From Rhizobium sp. BT03 (GTDB lineage: Bacteria > Pseudomonadota > Alphaproteobacteria > Rhizobiales > Rhizobiaceae), in the NCBI RefSeq assembly GCF_030053155.1, contig NZ_CP125640.1, forward strand, positions 186,001-250,000: 64,000 nucleotides of DNA, written 5' to 3'. The notes under the pieces were generated by a model, which was not told the origin of the DNA, did not search any database, and was given only the letters and a program-made list of their open reading frames with translations. Of this stretch, positions 36,216 to 45,264 are shown piece after piece. The first letter of the stretch is position 1; each line of letters opens with the position of its first letter. The translations under genes and the position numbers were made by a program.

Positions 36216-36252
36216 AGACCCGTTGTTCCATTGCGGAACCTCGGGTCTTTTT
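36216..36252 (+). terminator. Rho-independent terminator after hpt
   Basis: AGACCCG and CGGGTCTTTTT enclose an inner GTTCC/GGAAC stem, followed by a five-T run, 25 bases past the hpt stop. Confidence 0.85.
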
Positions 36253-36391
36253 GCGACGTCCTGCATGACGCTTTGAAGACGGCGGGCGAAGGCCCGATCT
36301 GCAAGGTTAGGGCGACTTTCCCGATGTTGACTGACGCGTCGAATTGTCGGAAGAAAATCCGCCCATCATTTGAAGACCGGAAATAGTCCTG

Positions 36392-36712
36392 ATGCCCAAA
36401 CTTACCATCGTCGCCTTCGACGGCACGCGCTTCGACCTCGACGTCGACCAAGGCTCCACCGTCATGGAGAATGCCGTGCGCAATTCGGTGCCCGGCATCG
36501 AGGCTGAATGCGGCGGCGCCTGCGCCTGCGCGACCTGTCATGTCTACGTCGACGAGGCATGGACCGAGCAGGTCGGCCAGCCGGAAGCGATGGAAGAGGA
36601 TATGCTCGACTTCGCCTTCGACGTGCGCCCGAACTCGCGGCTGTCCTGTCAGATCCGCATGAAGGCTGTCTATGACGGCCTCGTGGTGCACGTGCCGGAA
36701 CGCCAGGCTTAA
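36392..36712 (+). CDS. 2Fe-2S ferredoxin (adrenodoxin/putidaredoxin type)
   Basis: The 106-residue electron carrier binds a [2Fe-2S] cluster through Cys40, Cys46, Cys49 and Cys86 (C-X5-C-X2-C-X36-C), the adrenodoxin-type spacing. The context [15 protein letters not shown] and the end RLSCQIRM are standard for rhizobial FdxB/FdxE-like proteins that serve cytochromes P450 or hydroxylases. The partner reductase is not nearby. The ATG follows a weak ribosome site; its transcript probably comes from its own promoter in the 36253-36391 gap. Confidence 0.94.
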   Translation: MPKLTIVAFDGTRFDLDVDQGSTVMENAVRNSVPGIEAECGGACACATCHVYVDEAWTEQVGQPEAMEEDMLDFAFDVRPNSRLSCQIRMKAVYDGLVVHVPERQA

Positions 36713-37023
36713 GCGCCTGCGCTTCACCTTCGCCGGAATAGGGTCCAGAAAAAGACGCCTCGCGCGCTGGTGCGAGCGAGGCGAGGCGGGCGCATTACCT
36801 ACGGATGAGGGAGGAACATCCGCGGCTTCGGAACGCGCCAGGAGAACCCAGCGATGAAAGAGCAGATGCCGTAGCTGCACTTTCGAATGTGTTCATATTA
36901 ACGCGTTCCGGTTGAGTCTGCCAGGATGAAAAATGACCATTAAATCACTGGGGAGGGTGCAAGTTTCGCACAAGTTTCGTTGTGCAGCTAAGGTTTTCCG
37001 CTCGCAACCAGACTGAAAAAGCC
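36713..37023. other. intergenic region with hairpins, no supported gene
   Basis: AAGCGC-CT-GCGCTT (36713-36726) and CGCCTCGC/GCGAGGCG (36756-36783) could stop ferredoxin transcription. A possible 27-codon ORF at 36933-37016 has AGGA 7 bases upstream but no recognisable features. The region sits between convergent genes and could hide a small RNA. Confidence 0.4.
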
Positions 37024-37650
37024 TTATTTTGCGCCGGCTCGGCCGTTGATTCGATTGTTCAGCAATCTCAGCATGCGCTTCTGGAAATTGACCGCCTCGA
37101 CACGGTCGAATCGCGCCTGCTGCCGATCGTGCTCCTCTATACCGCGAGCTGATTCGCCCGAGACGAGTTCCTGCATGGCCTCGCAGCTGCGCTGCTGCGG
37201 CAGGGCGCGGATGGCGCGTTCCATGGCGCGGGCCTGATCGCGGGCGATTTCGGCATGGCGTTCCTCGTGGCGCTTGATATCGCTCGACAGGGCGTCCCAG
37301 ATCACCGACAGCTCCCTGCTGGCGCCCTTGCGGCTGTTCCAGCGCGGCAGGATGATCTGGGTGTGGACCGTGACCTTGACGTTGCCGACGCGGCAGCGGC
37401 CGTTATCCTGGATATAGGTGGCTTCACCACCGAAGCGGATCTTCGTTGCGCCGGGATGGCGCGCCGAGGAACCGCTCGACGTCGGGCCGCGACGGCTGAG
37501 TTCGCGGTCGAGCTCATCCGCGGTTTTGCCGCGAATGTCGAAATAGGAATAGCTTTTCGATGCAATCACTTCTGCTTGCACTGGGCTGCAGACCGAAAGA
37601 GCAATGGAAAAGGCGAGAGGAAGGACCATATAACGCACTGCAAGCGGCAT
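37024..37650 (-). CDS. DUF922 domain protein (putative periplasmic Zn-dependent protease)
   Basis: The 208-residue protein has a signal peptide (ending PVQA) and the DUF922 domain with the metal-like motif HEERHAEIAR, and conserved YFDIRGKTADELDREL, LPRW and QARFDRVEA segments. A protease role has been suggested for this family, but not shown to my knowledge. Start ATG 37650 is chosen over ATG 37629 because it keeps a basic N-region. It is divergent from folP, whose assumed start lies about 100 bases away. No operon partner. Confidence 0.85.
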   Translation of the reverse strand: MPLAVRYMVLPLAFSIALSVCSPVQAEVIASKSYSYFDIRGKTADELDRELSRRGPTSSGSSARHPGATKIRFGGEATYIQDNGRCRVGNVKVTVHTQIILPRWNSRKGASRELSVIWDALSSDIKRHEERHAEIARDQARAMERAIRALPQQRSCEAMQELVSGESARGIEEHDRQQARFDRVEAVNFQKRMLRLLNNRINGRAGAK

Positions 37651-37751
37651 TCTGAACGCAACCCGTGTTGAAATCGACCGGAGCTTGGGGCATAGCCACC
37701 GCAAGCGCAATATCGGATGGCGCTTTTTTCGCGATCGATGGGATAAGTCTG

Positions 37752-38621
37752 GTGACAGGGTTCGAAGGCAGTTTATGGCGTGTGGGCCATGGCCGGGAGA
37801 TCGAACTCGGCCGCCGTTCTCTCATCATGGCGATCATCAACGTGACGCCGGACTCTTTTTCCGACGGCGGACGCTTCGAAACCTTCGATGCGGCGGTCGA
37901 ACATGCGCTTCGGGCCGTGAGCGAGGGTGCCGGGATTATCGATATCGGCGGCGAATCGACCCGGCCGAACGCCGCTGCCGTCAGCCCTTCCGAGGAGCAG
38001 GCGCGTGTGCTGCCGGTCATCGAGGCGCTGCGCGGGCGCACCCAGGCGCTGATCTCGATCGATACTTATCGCGCCGAGACGGCGCGGCTTGCGGTCAGCG
38101 CCGGCGCCCATATCGTCAACGACGTCTTCGGGCTGCAGAGGGAGCCCGATATCGCCGACATCGCGGCGGCGACCGGGGCCGGGCTCTGCATCATGCATAC
38201 CGGCCGCGACCGGGCGAAGCTTCCCGACGTGATTGCCGATCAGGTGCATTTTCTCAAACGATCGCTCGAGATCGCCCAGGCAGCCGGCGTCGACAGCGAG
38301 CGCATCGTGCTCGATCCGGGCTTCGGCTTCGCCAAGGAGACGGCGGAGGAGAACCTCGAACTGATGGCGCGGTTTTCCGAACTTTCCCGCTTCGGCCTGC
38401 CGCTGCTTGCCGGGACGTCGCGCAAGCGCTTCCTCGGCGCGGTGACGGGGCGTGAGGCGGCAGACAGGGATGCGGCGACGGCTGCGACCAGCGCCCTGCT
38501 CAGGCTTCAAGGGGCTGCGATTTTCCGGGTGCACAATGTCGCAATCAACAGGGATGCGCTCGATATCGCCGATGCTATGCTGAATGCGCGCCAGGAATTC
38601 GAGAGGAAGCGGCCGACATGA
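37752..38621 (+). CDS. folP: dihydropteroate synthase
   Basis: It joins p-aminobenzoate to the pterin pyrophosphate in folate synthesis and is the sulfonamide target. About 289 residues from the GTG at 37752, with the DHPS motifs NVTPDSFSDGG, DIGGESTRPNA, the VND segment, DPGFGFAK and GTSRKRFLG. An upstream GTG at 37665 gives 318 residues but leaves only 14 bases to the divergent DUF922 gene; GGGATA before 37752 and the usual family length favour the shorter form. First gene of a folP-folB-folK operon with overlapping ends. Confidence 0.95.
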   Translation: MTGFEGSLWRVGHGREIELGRRSLIMAIINVTPDSFSDGGRFETFDAAVEHALRAVSEGAGIIDIGGESTRPNAAAVSPSEEQARVLPVIEALRGRTQALISIDTYRAETARLAVSAGAHIVNDVFGLQREPDIADIAAATGAGLCIMHTGRDRAKLPDVIADQVHFLKRSLEIAQAAGVDSERIVLDPGFGFAKETAEENLELMARFSELSRFGLPLLAGTSRKRFLGAVTGREAADRDAATAATSALLRLQGAAIFRVHNVAINRDALDIADAMLNARQEFERKRPT

Positions 38622-38983
38622 CCACCTACACGATCACGCTGCAGAACTGCGCCTTCTTCGCGCGCCACGGCGTGCATGACGAGGAGGAATTCCTCGGCCA
38701 GCGCTTCTTCGTCGATGCCGAGCTCGATGTCGTCGCCGGCGAGGCACTGAAAAGCGATTCGATCGACGATACCGTCAATTACGGCATCGCCTTCACGGTG
38801 ATCGAGCAGATCGTCACCGGCAAGCGCCGCTACCTGATCGAGGCCTTGGCGCTCGATATTGCCAAAGGGCTCTGCGAGACATTCCCGCAGGTTCGGCGAG
38901 CGAAGATCACGGTGCGCAAGCCGAACGCGCCGGTGCCCGGCGTGCTCGATTTCGTGCAGGTGAGCGTTGAGCACTTTGCCTGA
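38618..38983 (+). CDS. folB: dihydroneopterin aldolase
   Basis: It converts dihydroneopterin to 6-hydroxymethyl-dihydropterin, the substrate of FolK. The 121-residue protein has the family ends (ITLQNCAFFARHGVHDEEEFLGQRFFVDAEL, KPNAPVPGVLDFVQV). Its ATG overlaps the folP stop by 4 bases, so translation is coupled. Glu and Lys residues of the active site (ARHGVHDEE, VRKPNAP) are present. Confidence 0.95.
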   Translation: MTTYTITLQNCAFFARHGVHDEEEFLGQRFFVDAELDVVAGEALKSDSIDDTVNYGIAFTVIEQIVTGKRRYLIEALALDIAKGLCETFPQVRRAKITVRKPNAPVPGVLDFVQVSVEHFA

Positions 38984-39494
38984 GACCGCATGGCAATCCG
39001 CCACACTCGGGCTCGGCGGCAATATCGGCGATCCCGTGAAGGCGATGGCCGCCGCACTGCAGCGGCTGGACGCACGTGACGACTGCCGGGTTAGGGCGGT
39101 CTCGCGGCTCTATCGCACGCCGCCCTGGGGCAAGACCGACCAATCCTTCTTCTTCAACGCCTGCGCCGCCGTCGAAACCAGGCTGGAGCCCGAGGCTTTG
39201 CTCGATGTCTGCCTGTCGATCGAGCGGGAGATGAAACGCGAACGTATCGAGCGCTGGGGGCCGCGCACACTCGATATCGACGTGCTGACCTATGGCAACG
39301 TCATCCAGGAGGCGCCGCGGCTGGAACTGCCGCATCCGCGCATGACCGATCGCGGTTTCGTGCTGATGCCGCTTGCCGATATCGCGCCGGACCTTTTCGT
39401 CAAGGGCAGGGCGATCAGCGCCTGGCTGTCGGGTGCGGAGGTGGCGGGCATCGAAGTCGCCGATAACAGCCGCGACTGGTGGCTCCAGAGCTGA
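38967..39494 (+). CDS. folK: 2-amino-4-hydroxy-6-hydroxymethyldihydropteridine pyrophosphokinase
   Basis: It transfers pyrophosphate from ATP to hydroxymethyl-dihydropterin, giving the FolP substrate. The 175-residue protein has LGGNIGD, SRLYRTPPWG, the FFFNACA segment and the signature RWGPRTLDIDVL. The start is TTG at 38967, overlapping folB by 17 bases; no in-frame ATG lies near. Together the three genes make a compact folate operon in reverse pathway order, closed by a GGCGGG/CCCGCC hairpin at 39519-39533. Confidence 0.93.
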   Translation: MSTLPETAWQSATLGLGGNIGDPVKAMAAALQRLDARDDCRVRAVSRLYRTPPWGKTDQSFFFNACAAVETRLEPEALLDVCLSIEREMKRERIERWGPRTLDIDVLTYGNVIQEAPRLELPHPRMTDRGFVLMPLADIAPDLFVKGRAISAWLSGAEVAGIEVADNSRDWWLQS

Positions 39495-39512
39495 GGCGGA
39501 GATTCTGAAACG

Positions 39513-39540
39513 GAAAACGGCGGGAAACCCGCCGCTTCAG
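39513..39540 (+). terminator. hairpin after the fol operon
   Basis: AACGGCGGG-AAA-CCCGCCGCTT forms a tight GC stem between the fol operon and the convergent secreted-protein gene. Confidence 0.6.
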
Positions 39541-39562
39541 GAGAATCCATGGTGCGATTTAT

Positions 39563-40114
39563 CTACTGGATGGAACCGACGGCCATCTCATCGACCTGGC
39601 GGGTCAGCGTCAGGCCGATGACCGGGATCATCTGGCTTTCGACCTTGACCGAAACGGTGACGTTCATCGTCTTGTCGTCACGCACGCGGGCGATCATCGC
39701 GCCGTTCAGCTTGGCGCGGTTGATGCCGACGACGACGGTATCCTCGCTGACGGCGCCGGAGACGACGTCAAGACCCTTGCCGGCGGCGCCGTCGAGGAAC
39801 TTGCCCTTGTAGGTCGAGCCCGACTGCGAGATGACCGCGGTCATCGGCTGCTTGAAGACGCCGACGCGGCAGGTCCCGTCGAGCTTGATGCCGGCGCCAC
39901 TGTCGCCTGTCGGCTCGCCGATCAGGTTGCAGGTGAATTTCGTCCCCTTGTACTTGCCGGCGACGATTTCGCCCGGGCCCTTCCAGGAGCCGGCGACGGA
40001 ATCGAAGAAGGCCTTGTCACGGGTTGCAGCGGTGGCTGCCGGAGCGACGTCTGCGACGGGAGACAATGCAGCGGCGGCCAGACCGCATATAATGAGAAAC
40101 TTGCGCGAATACAT
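39563..40114 (-). CDS. secreted protein of unknown function
   Basis: The 183-residue protein has a signal peptide (MYSRKFLIICGLAAAALSP) and a predicted beta-rich mature domain with KAFFDSVAGSWKGPGEIVAGKYKG and GFxxP-like turns (KLDGTCRVGVFKQPM). The SWKGPGEI segment resembles rhizobial lipocalin-like DUF proteins. ATG 40114 is chosen because the signal peptide begins there; an upstream start at 40141 adds nine residues. A single gene with no visible partner. Confidence 0.65.
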   Translation of the reverse strand: MYSRKFLIICGLAAAALSPVADVAPAATAATRDKAFFDSVAGSWKGPGEIVAGKYKGTKFTCNLIGEPTGDSGAGIKLDGTCRVGVFKQPMTAVISQSGSTYKGKFLDGAAGKGLDVVSGAVSEDTVVVGINRAKLNGAMIARVRDDKTMNVTVSVKVESQMIPVIGLTLTRQVDEMAVGSIQ

Positions 40115-40324
40115 GGATTTTCCTTGGCAAACACCACTCACGAACTGGCTGCAAGTCTTGCCGAAGAATGGTTAATCCTTCCTTTCAATCGTGCCGAAAT
40201 GCGCTGGAATACAGGGGTTTCGCGCGGTCCGGATTTTAGCTTGTCGCCATTAGAGCCTTGAATCTGCTGCAATTTCGCCAACATTCCGTTAGGGGTGGCA
40301 AAGTGTGCGGAATTGCTTCGACTC

Positions 40325-41404
40325 TCAGGGAGTGTTGCCGCGCGGCGACATGGAGGGCGTGAGGTCGCCGATGAAATCGCCGATTCCCGGCCGCTTCAGG
40401 GCATGGAAGGCGAGCGGGCGGCAGAGATCCATCGCCGCGATTCCAATGCGGGCGGTCATCAGGCCGTTGATCACGCCTTCGCCCAATCGGGCCGAGAGCT
40501 TGGAGGCCAGCCCATGGCCGAGCACCTGCTGCACGAGGCTGTCGCCGACGGCGATCGATCCGGTGACCGCCAGATGCGCCAGCACGTCGCGCAGCAGACG
40601 GAACATGCCGAGCGTGCCGGGGCGGCCGCCATAAAGCTCGGCCATGGCGCGGATGAGGCGCACGGACTCATAGAGCACATAGAGCAGGTCGACCACGGCG
40701 CGCGGGCTGACGGCGGTGACGATCGAGACGCGCTTGGAGGCGTTGACGATCAGGGCGCGGGCCTTGCGGTCGAGCGGCGCGAGCAATTCCCGTTCGGCGA
40801 GCGCAATCAGATGCGGGGGATCGATGACCTCGCCTTCCGTCGCCTTCAGCGTGGCACGGCCCTTCGATGTCTCGGGATTGGCCGAAAGCAGCGTGGTCAG
40901 GCGGGCGACGACGGCGCGCGCCTTTGCCGGCCGGGTTTCGACCATCGCGGCTTCCGCTTCGGCCTTGATCGCCTGGACGGCGGCAAGGCGCATCATCCCT
41001 GATGCCTCGCGGATGACGAGGGCAAGCACGGCGAGGAGGCCGACCGCGAGCACGGCAAGCGCCGCATAACCCAACCAGTCGGCGCGGGTGAAGAGATCGC
41101 GAACCAGGCTATCGGTCCAGAGGCCGATGCCAAGTGACAGCAGGATGCCGAAGGCACCGGCGGCGATCTTGCCGAAAGAGGTCCGGCGTCTCAGCGGCGT
41201 TGCCACGGGCACTGCGCTCAGATCCTTGTCGGGATTGAGGAAGGGATCGTCCTCATCCGCCGTCACGACGATGTTTTCGGAGAAGCTTTCCGGCCTGCGC
41301 CGCTGTTCTCCCCGGCGGCCGTTGTCATGGCGCTCGGTGGCCTCGTCCTCATAGGTAAAGACGGCGGGCGGGCGGCGTGGCGGCTCGGAGGGGGGCTTGC
41401 TCAT
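40325..41404 (-). CDS. ycjF: YcjF-type (UPF0283/TIGR01620) membrane protein
   Basis: The 359-residue protein has a charged, disordered N-terminus (1-75), two membrane segments (about 78-98 and 105-130), and a C-terminal DUF697 domain ending in LMTARIGIAAMDLCRPLAF. The E. coli YcjF family is described as stress-related and of unknown function. It overlaps the ycjX-like gene upstream by 4 bases, as in many proteobacteria, which suggests the two act together. Confidence 0.85.
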   Translation of the reverse strand: MSKPPSEPPRRPPAVFTYEDEATERHDNGRRGEQRRRPESFSENIVVTADEDDPFLNPDKDLSAVPVATPLRRRTSFGKIAAGAFGILLSLGIGLWTDSLVRDLFTRADWLGYAALAVLAVGLLAVLALVIREASGMMRLAAVQAIKAEAEAAMVETRPAKARAVVARLTTLLSANPETSKGRATLKATEGEVIDPPHLIALAERELLAPLDRKARALIVNASKRVSIVTAVSPRAVVDLLYVLYESVRLIRAMAELYGGRPGTLGMFRLLRDVLAHLAVTGSIAVGDSLVQQVLGHGLASKLSARLGEGVINGLMTARIGIAAMDLCRPLAFHALKRPGIGDFIGDLTPSMSPRGNTP

Positions 41405-42906
41405 GCGAGACGGTCTCCGAACAGGAACTGCATGACGCGGTCGAGGCGGATATGCGGCACCGACAGCTTGATGCCGCCGCCGGTTTCCTCGAGCTGCGGC
41501 GGGCGGAACCTGACGACATTGACATCGGGCAGCCGCAGGCCTGTTACACCCGAGGCGATACGGTCAAACAGGCTCTCCGGATCCTCCGGCAGGTCGCCGG
41601 GAAAGATCGCGGTCTTTCTCTGGCCGTCGAAACGCTCGCCGGCGATGGTTTCGCCCTCCATCGGCGTACCGACGATGACAGGCAGTTCATGACCGTCGCG
41701 CTTGACCGATGCCTCGCGGGTGGCGCGCACGGAGGCGAGCGCCATGACATCGATGCCCGCGCCCGCCATGCCGATGCGGTCGATGGCGCGATCCACCAGT
41801 CGGCGGGTGAGCGCATCCAGCCGGTCGTGGCTTTCATGGTGGAGATGATCGGCCTTGGTGGCGGCGACCAGCACGCGGTCGATGCGGCGCCCGAGCAGCG
41901 AGGACAGCAGCGAATTGGTGCCGGGGCGGAAACAGGCGAGCACATCGGTCAGTGCGCGTTCCAGATCCTGGACCGCTTCGGGGCCGCGGTTCATCGCCTG
42001 CAGCGCATCCACCAGCACGATCTGCCGGTCGATGCGGGCGAAATGCTCGCGGAAGAAAGGTTTGACGACGACCGATTTATAGGCCTCGTAACGCCGCTCC
42101 ATCATCGTCCAGAGCGAGTTGCGCCCCGGACGGCCGTCCGCCGGCAAGGCCAGCGGCGCGAAGGTCAGTGCCGGCGAACCGTCGAGATCGCCGGGCAGCA
42201 GCAGGCGGCCGGGCGGCAGGGTGGAGAGCGAGCGTTCGTCGGCCTTGCAGGCCTTGAGATAATCGGCAAAGGCGGTGGCGAGGTCGCGGGCGACCATCTC
42301 GTCGGCGCCGGCCTGGATATCGGCCGCATGCGTCAGCGCCAGCCAGCCGCGCGACAGCTCGGAGCGGATGCCGGTTTTCGCCAGTGCGATCGTTTCCTCG
42401 CTGAAGGTGCGGTAATCCTTGCCGAGCAGCGGCAGGTCGAGCAGCCATTCGCCGGGATAATCGACGATGTCGATCGACAGGCGGCCGGGCGAAAACAGCC
42501 GGTTCCAGCCGCTGGCGCTCTGATAATCCAGCGTGATGCGCAGCTCCGAGATGGCGCGGGTCGAATCCGGCCAGATACGGTCCTTCACCAGCGCACGGAT
42601 ATGGTCCTCATACTGAAAGCGCGGCACGGCATCGTCGGGCTGCGGCTCCAGACGCACCGCCGAGACGCGGCCCGACTGCACCGGCTCGAACAGCGGCAGG
42701 CGGCCGCCATGCAGGAGATTGTGAACCAGTGAGGAGATGAAGACCGTCTTGCCGGAGCGCGAGAGGCCGGTGACGCCGAGCCGCAGGGTCGGATTGACGA
42801 GGCCGCTCGCCCGGTCGGCGAGATTGTCGAGGGCGATGCGGGCGTCATCGGCAAAGGATGTCAGGCGTGGCGGCAAGGCGCAATTCCGGTTGGTGACTGC
42901 CGGCAA
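41401..42906 (-). CDS. ycjX: YcjX-type GTPase-like protein (DUF463)
   Basis: The 501-residue protein has the P-loop GLSRSGKT (47-54) and the DUF463/YcjX pattern VDYPGEWLLDLPLL (switch-like), VDAL and ATKADH (the likely NKxD-like specificity element). It is a dynamin-like or P-loop NTPase of unknown role, induced by heat and phage shock in other bacteria. It starts the ycjX-ycjF pair and lies just downstream of a sixA-like phosphatase on the same strand, which may be part of the same transcript (gap 45 bases). Confidence 0.85.
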   Translation of the reverse strand: MPAVTNRNCALPPRLTSFADDARIALDNLADRASGLVNPTLRLGVTGLSRSGKTVFISSLVHNLLHGGRLPLFEPVQSGRVSAVRLEPQPDDAVPRFQYEDHIRALVKDRIWPDSTRAISELRITLDYQSASGWNRLFSPGRLSIDIVDYPGEWLLDLPLLGKDYRTFSEETIALAKTGIRSELSRGWLALTHAADIQAGADEMVARDLATAFADYLKACKADERSLSTLPPGRLLLPGDLDGSPALTFAPLALPADGRPGRNSLWTMMERRYEAYKSVVVKPFFREHFARIDRQIVLVDALQAMNRGPEAVQDLERALTDVLACFRPGTNSLLSSLLGRRIDRVLVAATKADHLHHESHDRLDALTRRLVDRAIDRIGMAGAGIDVMALASVRATREASVKRDGHELPVIVGTPMEGETIAGERFDGQRKTAIFPGDLPEDPESLFDRIASGVTGLRLPDVNVVRFRPPQLEETGGGIKLSVPHIRLDRVMQFLFGDRLA

Positions 42907-42951
42907 TATAGGAAGGGCGCGTCGCCTGAAAAAGACGCGGCGCGAAAGCTT

Positions 42952-43446
42952 TCAGACGACCACGAAATCGGTGAGGCGCCAGCCGGCGGCGACAGCGTCG
43001 TAATCGACGACGGCAAGGCCCGCCGTCGGGAAGCCGCCGGGAAGGGCGCTTGCCATCGCCTCATGGCCGATCAGCGCCTCCAGCGCCTGCTCCATGGTCG
43101 GATTGTGGCCGACCAGCATGACGGCTGCCTCATCCTGCGCATCGACGATTTCGAGATAGGTGTCGACCGTGGCGTTGTAGAGCGCATCGACATAACGCAC
43201 GTCGAGGGCAACGCCGATTGCCCGGTGCACGGCGCCGGCGGTGTCGCGGCAGCGCAGCGCCGTCGAGCTGATCAGAAGATCGGGGCGGTAGCCCTTGTCG
43301 GCGGCCTTGTCGGCGATGATCTCCGCATCGCCGAAGCCCTTTTCGTTGAGCGGCCGGTCGAAATCGCGCTGCCCGGGTTCGGCCCAGGCGGCCTCGGCAT
43401 GACGCAGGAGATAGATGCGGTTCGGCGGAGGCAGCGGTACGGTCAT
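42952..43446 (-). CDS. SixA-type phosphohistidine phosphatase
   Basis: The 164-residue protein has the RHG-type motif YLLRHAEAAW with His16 as phospho-acceptor and a second His in VMLVGHNPTME. Its short length and domain match SixA, which dephosphorylates Hpt domains such as that of ArcB; a target here could be the Hpt protein or hybrid kinases in the window, but that is speculative. ATG 43446 begins the conserved part; the 50-residue N-terminal extension to 43596 is not protein-like. Confidence 0.85.
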   Translation of the reverse strand: MTVPLPPPNRIYLLRHAEAAWAEPGQRDFDRPLNEKGFGDAEIIADKAADKGYRPDLLISSTALRCRDTAGAVHRAIGVALDVRYVDALYNATVDTYLEIVDAQDEAAVMLVGHNPTMEQALEALIGHEAMASALPGGFPTAGLAVVDYDAVAAGWRLTDFVVV

Positions 43447-43620
43447 GGGCAAAATCCAGGATCGGGCGGGTCTTTTCAGTAGCGGTTGCAATCGGCCGCC
43501 GTCAATCGCCAGCCATGCCGCAATGGCGCAAAACGTGGCTGACAACCGGCGTTTTGAAGGCGAAGAGAAAATTGGCGGCCGGAATAACCATGACAAAATA
43601 GGTCGTTAGCCTAAAATTGT

Positions 43621-43640
43621 AACAGATTTAAAAATCTGTT
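43621..43640. promoter_or_regulatory. perfect 20-bp palindrome upstream of dksA
   Basis: AACAGATTT-AA-AAATCTGTT is a perfect inverted repeat 18 bases upstream of a likely -35 element (TTGAAC, 43658-43663) with -10 GATATA at 43680-43685. It could be a regulator site for dksA. Confidence 0.5.
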
Positions 43641-43722
43641 TACCTGTCGTATTTGGCTTGAACCGCGGCTAGCGCTTGGGATATACACCCGCCCAGATGA
43701 GATGTTCTTCAGGAGAATCGCG

Positions 43723-44142
<420 letters not shown>

Positions 44143-44169
44143 TGGTTTTCATGCAGACATGAGAGCAGA

Positions 44170-44200
44170 CAAGCGCCGCGATCGGATCGCGGCGCTTGTT
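44170..44200 (+). terminator. Rho-independent terminator after dksA
   Basis: CAAGCGCCGCGATC and GATCGCGGCGCTTG form a perfect 14-bp stem with a minimal loop (44170-44198) between dksA and the convergent DUF1062 gene. Confidence 0.75.
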
Positions 44201-44206
44201 CGTCGA

Positions 44207-44851
44207 TCACTGCTCCACTGCATAATTACCTGTCGCCAGTGGTTTCCACCATCGCTCTCGCTCGGCCTCCATGGAGAGATCGATCGTGACGAGGGTGCCG
44301 TTCCTCAGTCGTCGGCGCAGGATGTCTGCCTTCTCAGGATCCGTCCGAACCATGCCTTCCGCGTGAAGAGCCTGCAGCTTCGCGCGTGAAAGCTTCAGCT
44401 CGGACGCCAGCAGGCGGTCGAGGCGTGTGCTGGTTGGGACGGGAACCGTCAGTTCGATGGCCAATCCCGTCCAATTCGCAGTTTCGTGCTGTATCTCCTT
44501 GGCGATTTCAAATTCGGCAAACTCATCCACACGCAGCGATTTGCGCCGGAGAGCGTCGAGATTGAAGGTCTCGGTCCGGATCCAGTGGGGATCGTTGGAC
44601 TGCAGCGCCTCAAGGACGGCAGGATCGATGTCGCTGACATTGCGGCGCTCGAGGATCGGCCGGTTCCACGTTCTTTCACAGGCCAGGCATTTATAGATCA
44701 GCCAGGCATCCAGCTTGCGGCCGTTGGCGTTGAGCCGGATCTTGCCGCTGGATTGGAAGGCTCTCAGGCCGCCGCATCCGCCGCATGCAATCCAAGGCTG
44801 GGGCGCCGTCTTGGGAATAATGGTCCATCGGACCCGAAGGGTCTTGCACAT
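44207..44851 (-). CDS. DUF1062 protein with Zn ribbon and S4-like domain
   Basis: The 214-residue protein begins with a zinc-ribbon-like CGGCG...CLACERTW (about 23-60). It has an apparent S4 RNA-binding-like end (about 155-210: TRLDRLLASELKLSRAKLQALHAEGMVRT). Members of the DUF1062 family are of unknown function; the layout suggests RNA or ribosome binding. ATG 44851 is chosen as it starts MCKTLRVRWTI, the family opening, although two upstream ATGs are in frame. It converges on dksA. Confidence 0.75.
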   Translation of the reverse strand: MCKTLRVRWTIIPKTAPQPWIACGGCGGLRAFQSSGKIRLNANGRKLDAWLIYKCLACERTWNRPILERRNVSDIDPAVLEALQSNDPHWIRTETFNLDALRRKSLRVDEFAEFEIAKEIQHETANWTGLAIELTVPVPTSTRLDRLLASELKLSRAKLQALHAEGMVRTDPEKADILRRRLRNGTLVTIDLSMEAERERWWKPLATGNYAVEQ

Positions 44852-44987
44852 ATCGTCTTGGTCTTCCGTTCGGAAGTCCATCGAGATGGTGCATGAGAAA
44901 ACCCTTGCGGGCGCGGTATGGCGATGTTGCGGGTGGCTGAAGAGCTGAGACAGCGGCGCCTGCCGTGGCACATTATAACAATGCCAA

Positions 44988-45079
44988 ACCGGTCTCTCGC
45001 CACCACCCGATGAACATGTTCGCATGCCGCCAGCGCGTCGCTGGGCGGCAGTACGGGTGAAACTGGAGTGAGACCGGTG
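44988..45079. ncRNA. possible structured intergenic element
   Basis: ACCGGTCTC (44988-44996) pairs with GAGACCGGT (45071-45079), and inside it TGCCGCCAGCG pairs with CGCTGGGCGGCA, with a perfect GAACATGTTC palindrome nearby. No ORF fills the region. It may be a small RNA or a protein-binding site; strand is undetermined. Confidence 0.3.
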
Positions 45080-45178
45080 TTTACTTAGGCAAAGTGCAAC
45101 CTCGGATGCGCCAACGCTCTTCACCCGATCGATACCAAATGATCAGCATGAAGGGGAGAGCTGAGGCATTCGCAATCT

Positions 45179-45207
45179 GAAAAAGCCGCGGCATTGCGGC
45201 TTTTGTG
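45179..45207. terminator. bidirectional terminator
   Basis: AAAAGCCGC-GGCATT-GCGGCTTTT with T-runs on both strands, downstream of the FliO-domain gene. Confidence 0.75.
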
Positions 45208-45264
45208 CAACTTCATAGCGAGGGAGAAGGTGCGGCAACCCGGCGTGACGCGGGCGTCTTGCCT

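Noticed and set aside
36756..36840. Sequence GAGGAACATCCG resembling the P4 core of RNase P RNA
   Set aside because: The other conserved RNase P blocks are absent, so only a simple hairpin region is reported.
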